A stretch of DNA of 5,009 nucleotides. Origin: Bacteroidota bacterium (lineage in GTDB: Bacteria > Bacteroidota > Bacteroidia > Bacteroidales > JADFUO01). Shown piece by piece: positions 1 to 5,009 of this stretch (position 1 is its first letter; the number at the start of each line of letters is the position of its first letter). The stretch lies in contig JADFUO010000345.1 of assembly GCA_015222115.1 (NCBI GenBank), forward strand, positions 1 through 5,009, read 5' to 3'. The notes under the pieces are model-generated. The model had not been told where the DNA came from. It did no database searches and saw only the letters and a program-made list of their open reading frames with translations. The translations under genes and the position numbers were made by a program.

Positions 1-621
1 GATGATAATCATTTATTTTATCTTGATGGAGTAATACGTACTGCCAAAGAAAACGGTGCTGATTTCTTTTTAAATCCAAGCTGGAGCTCAATAATCGCTG
101 CATGTTACTTTGGTCGTGATATTCCAAATCTGACATTTAAAATTTCAATGTTGCTTGCTACCCAAAACACAATGCAATTAAGAATGCTGCTGAATATCAT
201 TAATGAATATATTAGGGACGACAATACTACTCCAATTTATGAAATAAATATTGGAAACGGTGTAAGTCCGCATAATTTTATACAGTGTGCCAAGGAGCTT
301 AAAGAAAGCGGTATCAAGGGAGTAAGTCTTGCTGCTCATATTCGCATCAATCCTGATTTGGGAATTGAGAATTTTGATTGGACAGAAAATGCTTATAACG
401 TTCTGGAAAACGGAACAGATATGACTTTCAAATACGAAAGTGACGGCACAAAAAGAGAGCTTGACACTATGGCAACATATTTTATGTCCGATGATGAAAG
501 ACTTGCAAATGCTGATAAAATCGGGGATGTTATTTATTATAAAGCACTTCGTGCAACTAACGACGGCAAAGACATGATAAGAAAAGGCATCAGGGTTGTA
601 TTTGGGAAAGGTTCATATTAA
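1..621 (+). CDS. Unrecognised soluble protein, C-terminal part (5' end outside window)
   Basis: The reading frame is open from the first base to the TAA at 619-621, giving 206 visible residues, so the gene begins upstream. The ATG at 148 lies inside this frame and is an internal methionine, not the start. I do not recognise the family. The visible part has no signal peptide or membrane segment and reads as a cytoplasmic enzyme-like protein. Short hydrophobic strands alternate with amphipathic helices (IYEINIGNGVSPHNF, then a helix, then GVSLAAHIRINPDLG), which would fit a TIM-barrel or similar alpha/beta fold; that is only inference. Possible ligand-contact segments are NPSWSS, GNGVSPHN and HIRINPDLG. 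The C-terminus ends in a basic, glycine-containing tail (RVVFGKGSY). The 210-nt gap after it, with inverted repeats, suggests it is not co-transcribed tightly with the next gene. Coding is secure; function is unknown. Confidence 0.85.
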   Translation, partial: DDNHLFYLDGVIRTAKENGADFFLNPSWSSIIAACYFGRDIPNLTFKISMLLATQNTMQLRMLLNIINEYIRDDNTTPIYEINIGNGVSPHNFIQCAKELKESGIKGVSLAAHIRINPDLGIENFDWTENAYNVLENGTDMTFKYESDGTKRELDTMATYFMSDDERLANADKIGDVIYYKALRATNDGKDMIRKGIRVVFGKGSY

Positions 622-657
622 GATAAAGCTCTGGATTTAAGAGTCGAAATTTTTTTA

Positions 658-681
658 AAACTTATCCGTAGGAGCAAGTTT
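658..681. repeat. Small inverted repeat with loop motif TCCGTAGGAGC
   Basis: AAACTT (658-663) is complementary to AAGTTT (676-681), giving a 6-bp stem with a 12-base loop. The loop holds TCCGTAGGAGC (665-675), whose exact reverse complement occurs in the other intergenic region at 3467-3477. The structure lies 37 nt after the stop of the first gene and follows a T-rich stretch (649-656). It is weak as a terminator because the stem is short and AT-rich and no T-run follows. It looks more like one copy of a dispersed intergenic repeat. Confidence 0.45.
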
Positions 682-716
682 GATAAAAGGCACAAAAGTG
701 TGATATATTACAAACA

Positions 717-744
717 ATTACGGATTACGAATTACGAGTTACGA
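717..744. repeat. Four tandem heptamers, consensus ATTACGA
   Basis: The bases read ATTACGG, ATTACGA, ATTACGA, GTTACGA: four head-to-tail 7-base units with two substitutions, at the last base of unit 1 and the first base of unit 4. They lie in the middle of the gap between the first gene and the lipoprotein gene. Simple heptamers of this kind can vary in copy number by slippage. No function can be read from the sequence. Confidence 0.7.
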
Positions 745-769
745 GAAGCTCCAAACACGTAATTCGTAA
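725..769. repeat. 12-bp perfect inverted repeat (hairpin) overlapping the heptamers
   Basis: TTACGAATTACG (725-736) and CGTAATTCGTAA (758-769) are perfect reverse complements separated by 21 bases. The left arm falls within the second and third heptamers, so the right arm is effectively an inverted copy of the same unit. It could fold in RNA and act as a weak terminator or processing stem between the first gene and the lipoprotein gene. The stem is AT-rich and is followed by A/T-mixed sequence and not a clean T-run, so a terminator role is uncertain. Confidence 0.55.
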
Positions 770-831
770 AAATACATTATAATAATTAACATTGACATGT
801 TATCATTAATGATATTTTAAAGAGTTTAGCT

Positions 832-1371
832 ATGTATATAAAAAAAAATATAGTATTATTTTTTCTGTTTTTTAGTTTAATAGTCTTTATCAGTTCTTGT
901 GTGGAAGTAAAATTTGAACAACCACAGCCGGCAGGAATAAAAGCTGAAAAAATATTTCCAGTAGATTTACAAGGTACATATATTGACGAGAATAATGATA
1001 CATTGATTATAAATGATGTAACTTACAGATTTGGGAATGGAAAAACAATCTTCGGTGGAGGAGGAGAACTTTCGGAAAATCTGATCCTGAAAAAATATAA
1101 GAAATACTATTTTCTTAGCGAAAAAAATGATAGTCTGTGGAATATAATTGTTGTTAAATTAAAGAACAAAAATGATTTAAAGGTTTTTATTATTGACTGT
1201 GAAAATAAAGAAAAAATAGAAGAATTGAAGAAAATAACAAATGTAAAAGAAAGATATAAAAGTGAAGGAGAAATAGACTATTATATAATTAACCCTGATA
1301 AAAAAGAGTTGAAAAAAATGTTACGAAAAGAAATACTCACAGAAGTTGGCACATTTAAAAAATTTCATTAA
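832..1371 (+). CDS. Small putative lipoprotein of unknown function
   Basis: This 179-residue protein has a classic lipoprotein signal peptide: basic residues at 4-5 (KK), a hydrophobic core at about 7-20, and a lipobox I20-S21-S22-C23 with the acylated Cys at 23. It should be exported and anchored in a membrane. The residues after Cys23 (VEVKFEQ) show no clear K-plus-acidic surface-export signal of the Bacteroidota type, so a periplasm-facing position is somewhat more likely. The mature part has a QPQP segment (30-33), then LQGTYIDENNDTLII (46-60), a glycine run at 75-78 and a lysine-rich C-terminal half. The layout of Cys, a PQP segment, an 'LQGTY' segment and a 'DTL.I' strand resembles small Bacteroidota lipoproteins I have seen annotated only as hypothetical; this is from memory. 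By hand count 841-1320 is about 26% G+C, clearly lower than the neighbouring enzyme genes. The next gene starts 11 nt after its stop. No Shine-Dalgarno sequence is visible before the ATG. Confidence 0.85.
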   Translation: MYIKKNIVLFFLFFSLIVFISSCVEVKFEQPQPAGIKAEKIFPVDLQGTYIDENNDTLIINDVTYRFGNGKTIFGGGGELSENLILKKYKKYYFLSEKNDSLWNIIVVKLKNKNDLKVFIIDCENKEKIEELKKITNVKERYKSEGEIDYYIINPDKKELKKMLRKEILTEVGTFKKFH

Positions 1372-1382
1372 TACAAACACTT

Positions 1383-2609
1383 ATGATTAAAAACTGGCAA
1401 AACAGATTCTCTGAAAACATTAAGGATTACGAAGGCTATCCGATAGGAAAGACCCTTAAATATCTGGCTGACCCTGAAATTATTTCTTTGGCAGGAGGAT
1501 TACCTTCGCCAAAAGTGTTTCAGAAATCGGAAATGAGAATAATATCTGAAAGAATTTTAAACATAGATATTGATAAAATCATGCAGTACTCTGCTATTCC
1601 CGGTGAACAATCGCTTGTAGATGCTATAATTGGTTTTTTAAAAAGGGATGATATAAATGTTGAAAAGAAAAATATTCTCATCACTACATCGGGTCAGCAT
1701 GGACTGGACTTAGTTGGACGACTTTTCTTAAATCCCGGCGATAGGATTATCATTGACAGACCAACTTTCGCAGGTGCTTTGGTCGCTTTTGAAATGGAAC
1801 GTCCCGAATTTATCGGAGTTGACATTGAAAATGATGGCTCAAATGTTCAGGTTTTCGAGCAAAAACTCGAAGAAATGAACAAGCAAAATAAATTACCAAA
1901 ATTCATTTATGTAGTTCCTGATTTCCAGAATCCAACAGGTATAACAATGAGTTTTGAAAAAAGAAAAGAATTATTGGATTTGAGCTATAAATATAATGTT
2001 CCGATAATTGAAGACAGCCCTTACCGCGACCTTCGTTATTACGGTGACCCGATTCCTTCAATTTATTCACTTGACCAAAAACATAATAACGGTGGTGGAA
2101 ATGTGATAGGATTATACACTTTCTCAAAAATATTCTGTCCGGGATTAAGGGTTGGATTTAATATCGGACCGCCGGAAGTAATTGAAAAAATGACAAATAT
2201 CAAAGAAGGAAATATTCTTAACACCCCAAAATACAACCAGGATTTATGTATGGCATTTCTTACTGAAATGGATTTAGATTCTCATTTTAAAAAATGTAAA
2301 AAATATTATCGTGAAAAGCTGCAGGTATTTCTGAAAACAATGGAAAAATATTTTCCAAAAGAAACAGGAGTAACATGGACAACATCTGAAGGCGGTCTTT
2401 TCCTTTGGGTATCTGTACCCGAACATATTGATACAAACGAATTATTTTTTGAAGCAATAAAATATAAAGTTGCTTTTGTTCCCGGCGAGCAATTTTACGG
2501 CGAAAATCCTGCAAAAAATCACATGAGAATAAATTTTTCTTATGCTTCAAAAGAGCAGTTAGCAGAAGCTATTAAACGTCTCGCTAATTGTATTAAGCCA
2601 TTACTTTAA
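1383..2609 (+). CDS. PLP-dependent aminotransferase, class I/II (2-aminoadipate/aromatic, LysN/KAT II-like)
   Basis: This 408-residue protein has a full set of fold-type I aminotransferase motifs. It should transfer an amino group between an amino acid and a 2-oxo acid, often 2-oxoglutarate, in the cytoplasm. Visible motifs in order are LAGGLPSP (36-43) near the N-terminus, the helix after SGQHGLD (103-109) that helps hold the PLP phosphate, QNPTG (182-186) with N183 facing the PLP ring oxygen, EDSPYRDLRYY (210-220) with D211 for the pyridine nitrogen and Y214, FSKIFCPGLRVGF (247-259) with Schiff-base lysine K249 and phosphate-binding R256, and HMRINFS (380-386) with R382 for the substrate carboxylate. 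The set of motifs matches the LysN / 2-aminoadipate / MocR catalytic-domain branch, but there is no N-terminal winged-helix domain, so it is an enzyme and not a MocR regulator. The length is normal for the branch and all key residues are kept. It sits 11 nt after the lipoprotein gene and 11 nt before the SDR gene, suggesting one transcript. Substrate cannot be fixed from sequence: aromatic, branched-chain and 2-aminoadipate activities all occur in this branch. Confidence 0.93.
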   Translation: MIKNWQNRFSENIKDYEGYPIGKTLKYLADPEIISLAGGLPSPKVFQKSEMRIISERILNIDIDKIMQYSAIPGEQSLVDAIIGFLKRDDINVEKKNILITTSGQHGLDLVGRLFLNPGDRIIIDRPTFAGALVAFEMERPEFIGVDIENDGSNVQVFEQKLEEMNKQNKLPKFIYVVPDFQNPTGITMSFEKRKELLDLSYKYNVPIIEDSPYRDLRYYGDPIPSIYSLDQKHNNGGGNVIGLYTFSKIFCPGLRVGFNIGPPEVIEKMTNIKEGNILNTPKYNQDLCMAFLTEMDLDSHFKKCKKYYREKLQVFLKTMEKYFPKETGVTWTTSEGGLFLWVSVPEHIDTNELFFEAIKYKVAFVPGEQFYGENPAKNHMRINFSYASKEQLAEAIKRLANCIKPLL

Positions 2610-2620
2610 ATTTTAATAAA

Positions 2621-3412
2621 ATGGATTTAGGGATTAAAGATAAAATTGTTTTAGTAACTGCCTCAAGCAAAGGTCTCGGAAAAGCTGTGGCACTTCGTCT
2701 TTCACAGGAGGGTGCTAAGGTAATGATATGTTCCAGAAATAAAGAAAACCTTTTAAAAACCAGAGATGAAATTTCTAACAAAACAGGTGGAATTGTAAAA
2801 GCTTTTATTGCTGATGTTACTGATAAAGAACAGGTAAAAACAATGATTGACCAGATTGCTGAAGAGTTTGAAACAATTGATATTTTAGTGAGCAATGCAG
2901 GAGGGCCTCCCGCAGGAAAGGCAGAAGATTTTTCTTTAGCTGATTATCAAAATGCAATTGAACTTAACCTATTAAGTACAATAGACCTTTGTTATAAAGT
3001 TTTGCCATATATGAAAAAACAGCATTGGGGAAGGATCATAAACATTACTTCAGTTTCGGCAAAGCAGCCGATTGATGTTTTGATACTTTCCAACACTTCA
3101 AGAGCCGGGGTATTGGGCTTCTCAAAATCCCTGTCAAGCCAGGTTGCATCTTTAGGAATTACAGTAAATTCAGTTTGTCCCGGATACACAAAAACCGAAA
3201 GAGTTGAAAATTTGGCAAAGGCATTTGAGGAAAGCGGCAAAGGAACACAACAGGATTTTTATAATAATCTTGAAAAAACCATTCCAATGCGAAGAGTCGG
3301 AACACCTGAAGAGTTTGCACAAACAGTTGCTTTTCTTGCTTCTGAAGGAGCAGGTTATATTACCGGCGTTGCTTTACAGATTGACGGAGGGTATATACAA
3401 GGCTTGTATTAA
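2621..3412 (+). CDS. SDR-family oxidoreductase-like protein with altered catalytic residues
   Basis: This 263-residue protein has the Rossmann fold and length of a classical short-chain dehydrogenase, similar to 3-oxoacyl-ACP reductase (FabG). The nucleotide-binding loop reads TASSKGLG (13-20), so the first glycine of TGxxxGxG is alanine (A14). SRN (38-40) after the second strand, with R39, would fit NADP(H). SNAGG (91-95), N116 and the Ser in NITSVSAK (S144) are present. Thirteen residues after S144, where the catalytic Tyr of YxxxK belongs, the sequence is LSNTSR: Ser157 stands for Tyr and Arg161 for Lys. CPGYTKTE (186-193) and ITGVALQIDGG (247-257) are normal SDR segments. This pattern fits the conserved-domain subgroup I recall as 'BKR-like SDR-like', described as lacking a perfect NAD motif and tetrad. 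It may therefore be a reductase with altered chemistry or a non-catalytic binding protein. The ATG at 2621 lies 11 nt after the aminotransferase stop, so the two are probably co-transcribed. Confidence 0.9.
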   Translation: MDLGIKDKIVLVTASSKGLGKAVALRLSQEGAKVMICSRNKENLLKTRDEISNKTGGIVKAFIADVTDKEQVKTMIDQIAEEFETIDILVSNAGGPPAGKAEDFSLADYQNAIELNLLSTIDLCYKVLPYMKKQHWGRIINITSVSAKQPIDVLILSNTSRAGVLGFSKSLSSQVASLGITVNSVCPGYTKTERVENLAKAFEESGKGTQQDFYNNLEKTIPMRRVGTPEEFAQTVAFLASEGAGYITGVALQIDGGYIQGLY

Positions 3413-3458
3413 GAAAAATATGGTAGTATAAAGCTATGATGAAAATGAGGGTTTAAAA

Positions 3459-3503
3459 AGGCTGAGGCTCCTACGGACTTCCTTCGGTCGTAAGGCTAAG
3501 GCT
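3459..3503. repeat. Direct repeat AGGCTnAGGCT, two copies
   Basis: AGGCTGAGGCT (3459-3469) and AGGCTAAGGCT (3493-3503) differ at one base, and each is itself a doubled AGGCT unit. They bracket the hairpin at 3470-3495. The arrangement, 46 nt after the SDR stop, looks like a remnant of a dispersed intergenic repeat and not coding sequence. Confidence 0.55.
3470..3495. repeat. Imperfect hairpin containing the shared TCCGTAGGAGC motif (reverse strand)
   Basis: CCTACGGAC (3470-3478) pairs imperfectly with GTCGTAAGG (3487-3495), leaving about eight base pairs, a bulged G (3475) and a bulged A in the right arm, with an 8-base loop TTCCTTCG. The left side overlaps GCTCCTACGGA (3467-3477), the exact reverse complement of 665-675. 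It may help end transcription after the SDR gene, but no T-run follows on the + strand; an A-run comes at 3508-3513. A dispersed repeat element is the better description. Confidence 0.45.
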
Positions 3504-3561
3504 TAGGAAAAAATTCAATAAATGTTTAGAAACAAGTAACTTTAATTTTAACCTTAGCCTT
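3492..3561. repeat. 10-bp inverted repeat with long spacer
   Basis: AAGGCTAAGG (3492-3501) and CCTTAGCCTT (3552-3561) are perfect reverse complements separated by 50 bases. The left arm overlaps the second AGGCT repeat. The pair could form the base of a larger stem in the RNA between the SDR and homoserine dehydrogenase genes, or could mark the two ends of a small repeat element. Confidence 0.45.
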
Positions 3562-3590
3562 GGTAAAACTGTAGCGACTAATTTGATTTT

Positions 3591-3634
3591 CATAAAAAAA
3601 TAAAAATTATTAAATAAAAACAAAAATTATTATC
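3591..3634 (+). promoter_or_regulatory. A/T-rich leader before the homoserine dehydrogenase start, no Shine-Dalgarno
   Basis: The 44 bases before the ATG at 3635 contain almost only A and T and no purine-rich GGAGG-like site. A-rich leaders of this kind are usual before Bacteroidota genes, where ribosomes rely little on Shine-Dalgarno pairing. A promoter for the following two genes probably lies in 3504-3600, because the 222-nt gap separates them from the SDR gene, but I could not find a convincing Bacteroidota -33 TTTG / -7 TAnnTTTG pair. Confidence 0.3.
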
Positions 3635-4651
3635 ATGAAACACAAAATTGCAATTTTAGGATTTGGAACAGTAGGACAAGGAATCTCTGAAATCCTTTTA
3701 AACAAAAAAGAATATCTGAAAGATAAATATGATTTTGAATACGACATTGTAGCAGTAGCTGATTTTGTATACGGAAACGTCTATAATCCTGATGGGCTGG
3801 ATATTCCTTTGATGCTTCAGGAAGCAAAAGAGAAAAAGAAATTTTCAAAAGATTTAAGCAATTGGGATAATCTTGAGTTAATTAGAAACTGTAATGCTGA
3901 CATCTTATGCGAATTAACCTATACAGATTTAAACACCGGTGGACCTGCAATTGACCATGTTAAAGCTGCTCTTGAATCGGGTAAGCATGTTGTAACGAGC
4001 AACAAAGGACCTGCTGCATTGTTTTATCCTGAAATGAAAAAAATAGCAGATAAAAACGGTGTAAAATTTATGATTGAAGGAACTGTTTGTGCAGGAACTC
4101 CGGTTATAAATCTTGCTGATGGACCATTAGCCGGTTGCGAAATTTCAAAAATTCGCGGAATTCTTAACGGAACGACAAATTACATGCTCTCCGAAATGGA
4201 AAAAGGAATGGATTATGATGAGGTATTGAAAGTTGCCCAGGAACTCGGTTATGCCGAAGCTGACCCAACCGGTGATGTTGAGGGCTATGATGCAAGAGGT
4301 AAAGTTACTATACTTGCAAATATCGTTATGGGAGCATCCTTGAAAATCAATGATGTTTCCTGCAAAGGAATTACTCAAATAACTTCCGAAGATATTGAAA
4401 ATGCTAAAAAACAGAATAAACGCTGGAAACTTATCGGCTCTGTTGAAAAGAAAGACGGAAAAGTTACCGGTTCAGTCGCCCCTGAAATGATTGATATGTC
4501 GCATCCCCTCGCAGGAGTTATGGGAGCTACCAATGCTTTGACATTTACTACAGATTTGCTTGGTGACGTTACTATCGTTGGTCCGGGAGCAGGAAAGATT
4601 GAGACAGGTTTTTCAATATTGACGGATATTTTGAATATTCATAGAAATTGA
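3635..4651 (+). CDS. hom: Homoserine dehydrogenase, stand-alone form without ACT domain
   Basis: This 338-residue protein belongs to the homoserine dehydrogenase family, which interconverts L-aspartate 4-semialdehyde and L-homoserine with NAD(P)(H). The N-terminal Rossmann motif is LGFGTVGQG (8-16). TSNKGP (121-126) carries the active-site lysine K124. MIEGTVCAGTPV (146-157) and RGILNGTTNYML (174-185) are family signatures of the catalytic domain. YAEADPTGDVEGYDARGK (206-223) holds E208, D219 and K223, matching the acidic residues and lysine known to be essential in the yeast enzyme. GPGAGKIETG (316-325) near the end closes the nucleotide-binding domain. The protein ends soon after, so the C-terminal ACT domain that gives threonine feedback in about 430-residue forms is absent, and it is not fused to aspartokinase as in many Bacteroidota. 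No allosteric control by threonine through an ACT domain is therefore expected. The next gene, an AOR, starts 19 nt downstream. The family is secure; the physiological direction or an altered substrate remains open. Confidence 0.9.
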   Translation: MKHKIAILGFGTVGQGISEILLNKKEYLKDKYDFEYDIVAVADFVYGNVYNPDGLDIPLMLQEAKEKKKFSKDLSNWDNLELIRNCNADILCELTYTDLNTGGPAIDHVKAALESGKHVVTSNKGPAALFYPEMKKIADKNGVKFMIEGTVCAGTPVINLADGPLAGCEISKIRGILNGTTNYMLSEMEKGMDYDEVLKVAQELGYAEADPTGDVEGYDARGKVTILANIVMGASLKINDVSCKGITQITSEDIENAKKQNKRWKLIGSVEKKDGKVTGSVAPEMIDMSHPLAGVMGATNALTFTTDLLGDVTIVGPGAGKIETGFSILTDILNIHRN

Positions 4652-4670
4652 TAATTTAAACAAAACAAAT

Positions 4671-5009
4671 ATGTCATACACAGGAAAATGGATTCATATT
4701 GATCTTTATACAGGAAAGCACGAAATCGGAGAAACAGATAAAAAACTTTTAGAAAAATACATTGGTGGAAAAGGTTTGGGCTTTGCTTTGCTTGAGAAAA
4801 TAGCACCAAATCCCGAACCTTTCAGTCCTGAAAATCCGATAATTCTTGTAAACGGTCCCTTTACTGGAACAAAGGTTCAAACCAGTGCCAGAACTGCTTT
4901 GGTGACAAAGTCACCACTTACAGGTTCAATCCTTGATTCTCATTGCGGAGGTAATTTTGGTCCGCGGCTAAAAGCAGCAGGCTATGATTATCTTATTATC
5001 ACTGGAAAA
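4671..5009 (+). CDS. Aldehyde:ferredoxin oxidoreductase family, N-terminal part (3' end outside window)
   Basis: The frame is open from the ATG at 4671 to the window end, giving 113 residues of a protein that is usually about 600 residues long. The visible part is the N-terminal AOR domain, which binds a tungsto- or molybdo-bispterin cofactor. Matching segments are YTGKWIHIDLYTG (3-15), IGGKGLGFALL (31-41), FSPENPIILVNGPFTGT (51-67), TSARTALVTKSPLTGS (71-86), CGGNFGPRLKAAGYD (92-106) and IITGK (109-113). R74, N95 and G97 sit where residues of the Pyrococcus furiosus enzyme contact the pterin, as far as I recall. Members oxidise aldehydes to carboxylic acids and reduce ferredoxin, or run in reverse; the domains with the 4Fe-4S cysteines and substrate pocket lie outside the window, so the subfamily (AOR, FOR, GAPOR or other) cannot be told. 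It starts 19 nt after the homoserine dehydrogenase gene, without a Shine-Dalgarno site, and is probably in the same transcript. It points to an anaerobic host. Confidence 0.93.
   Translation, partial: MSYTGKWIHIDLYTGKHEIGETDKKLLEKYIGGKGLGFALLEKIAPNPEPFSPENPIILVNGPFTGTKVQTSARTALVTKSPLTGSILDSHCGGNFGPRLKAAGYDYLIITGK

Noticed and set aside
148..621. Start of the first gene at the ATG at 148
   Set aside because: The same frame is open back to base 1 with protein-like sequence, so this methionine is internal and the gene begins outside the window.
717..769. CRISPR-like array
   Set aside because: The repeated units are only 7 bases long, without spacers, and no cas gene is present.
792..818. TTGACA (792-797) with TATTTT (813-818) as a promoter for the lipoprotein gene
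   Set aside because: The spacing is only 15 bases, the second box is poor, it would leave almost no leader, and Bacteroidota promoters do not usually follow this consensus. The region is AT-rich enough for such matches by chance.
1903..2550. Minus-strand open frames inside the aminotransferase gene
   Set aside because: They are short, have no family-like motifs, and lie opposite a gene with all catalytic motifs intact.
1383..2609. MocR/GntR-type transcription regulator
   Set aside because: The catalytic domain resembles that of MocR proteins, but the protein starts directly with the aminotransferase fold and has no room for a winged-helix domain.
2593..3431. Minus-strand and alternative plus-strand open frames over the SDR gene
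   Set aside because: They shadow a complete SDR reading frame and encode low-information sequence without recognisable motifs.
3581..3634. Bacteroidota -33 TTTG / -7 TAnnTTTG promoter
   Set aside because: A TTTG occurs at 3582-3585 but no matching -7 element follows at the expected distance.
3633..4378. Minus-strand open frames over the homoserine dehydrogenase gene
   Set aside because: They are antisense shadows of a well-supported enzyme, with no start-site or motif support.

Overview
The window looks like a chromosomal piece from an anaerobic member of the Bacteroidota. The reasons are the low G+C content, start codons preceded by A-rich stretches with no Shine-Dalgarno sequence, a small lipoprotein of a style common in that phylum, and an aldehyde:ferredoxin oxidoreductase (a tungsten/molybdopterin enzyme typical of anaerobes). 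This placement is inferred from style; no marker gene is present. All supported genes lie on the + strand.

Layout. (1) 1-621: the 3' end of an unrecognised soluble protein. (2) 622-831: an intergenic stretch with two small inverted repeats and a run of four heptamers. (3) 832-1371: a small, very AT-rich lipoprotein gene, 11 nt ahead of the next gene. (4) 1383-2609: a fold-type I PLP aminotransferase of the 2-aminoadipate/aromatic (LysN/KAT II-like) type. (5) 2621-3412: a short-chain dehydrogenase-like protein, again after an 11-nt gap, in which the catalytic Tyr and Lys are replaced by Ser and Arg. (6) 3413-3634: an intergenic stretch rich in short repeats and hairpins, ending in an A/T-rich leader. 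(7) 3635-4651: a stand-alone homoserine dehydrogenase without an ACT domain. (8) 4671-5009: the start of an aldehyde:ferredoxin oxidoreductase, cut by the window end.

There are two likely transcription units: lipoprotein-aminotransferase-SDR, and homoserine dehydrogenase-AOR. Together the enzymes suggest amino-acid metabolism, possibly fermentative: transamination to 2-oxo acids, NAD(P)-linked interconversion of an amino-acid alcohol and aldehyde, and ferredoxin-linked oxidation of aldehydes. That pathway reading is inference; each enzyme family is supported by motifs. The points most worth a second look are the SDR with an altered active site, the pairing of a homoserine dehydrogenase with an AOR, the unrecognised first gene, and an 11-bp inverted repeat shared by the two intergenic regions.
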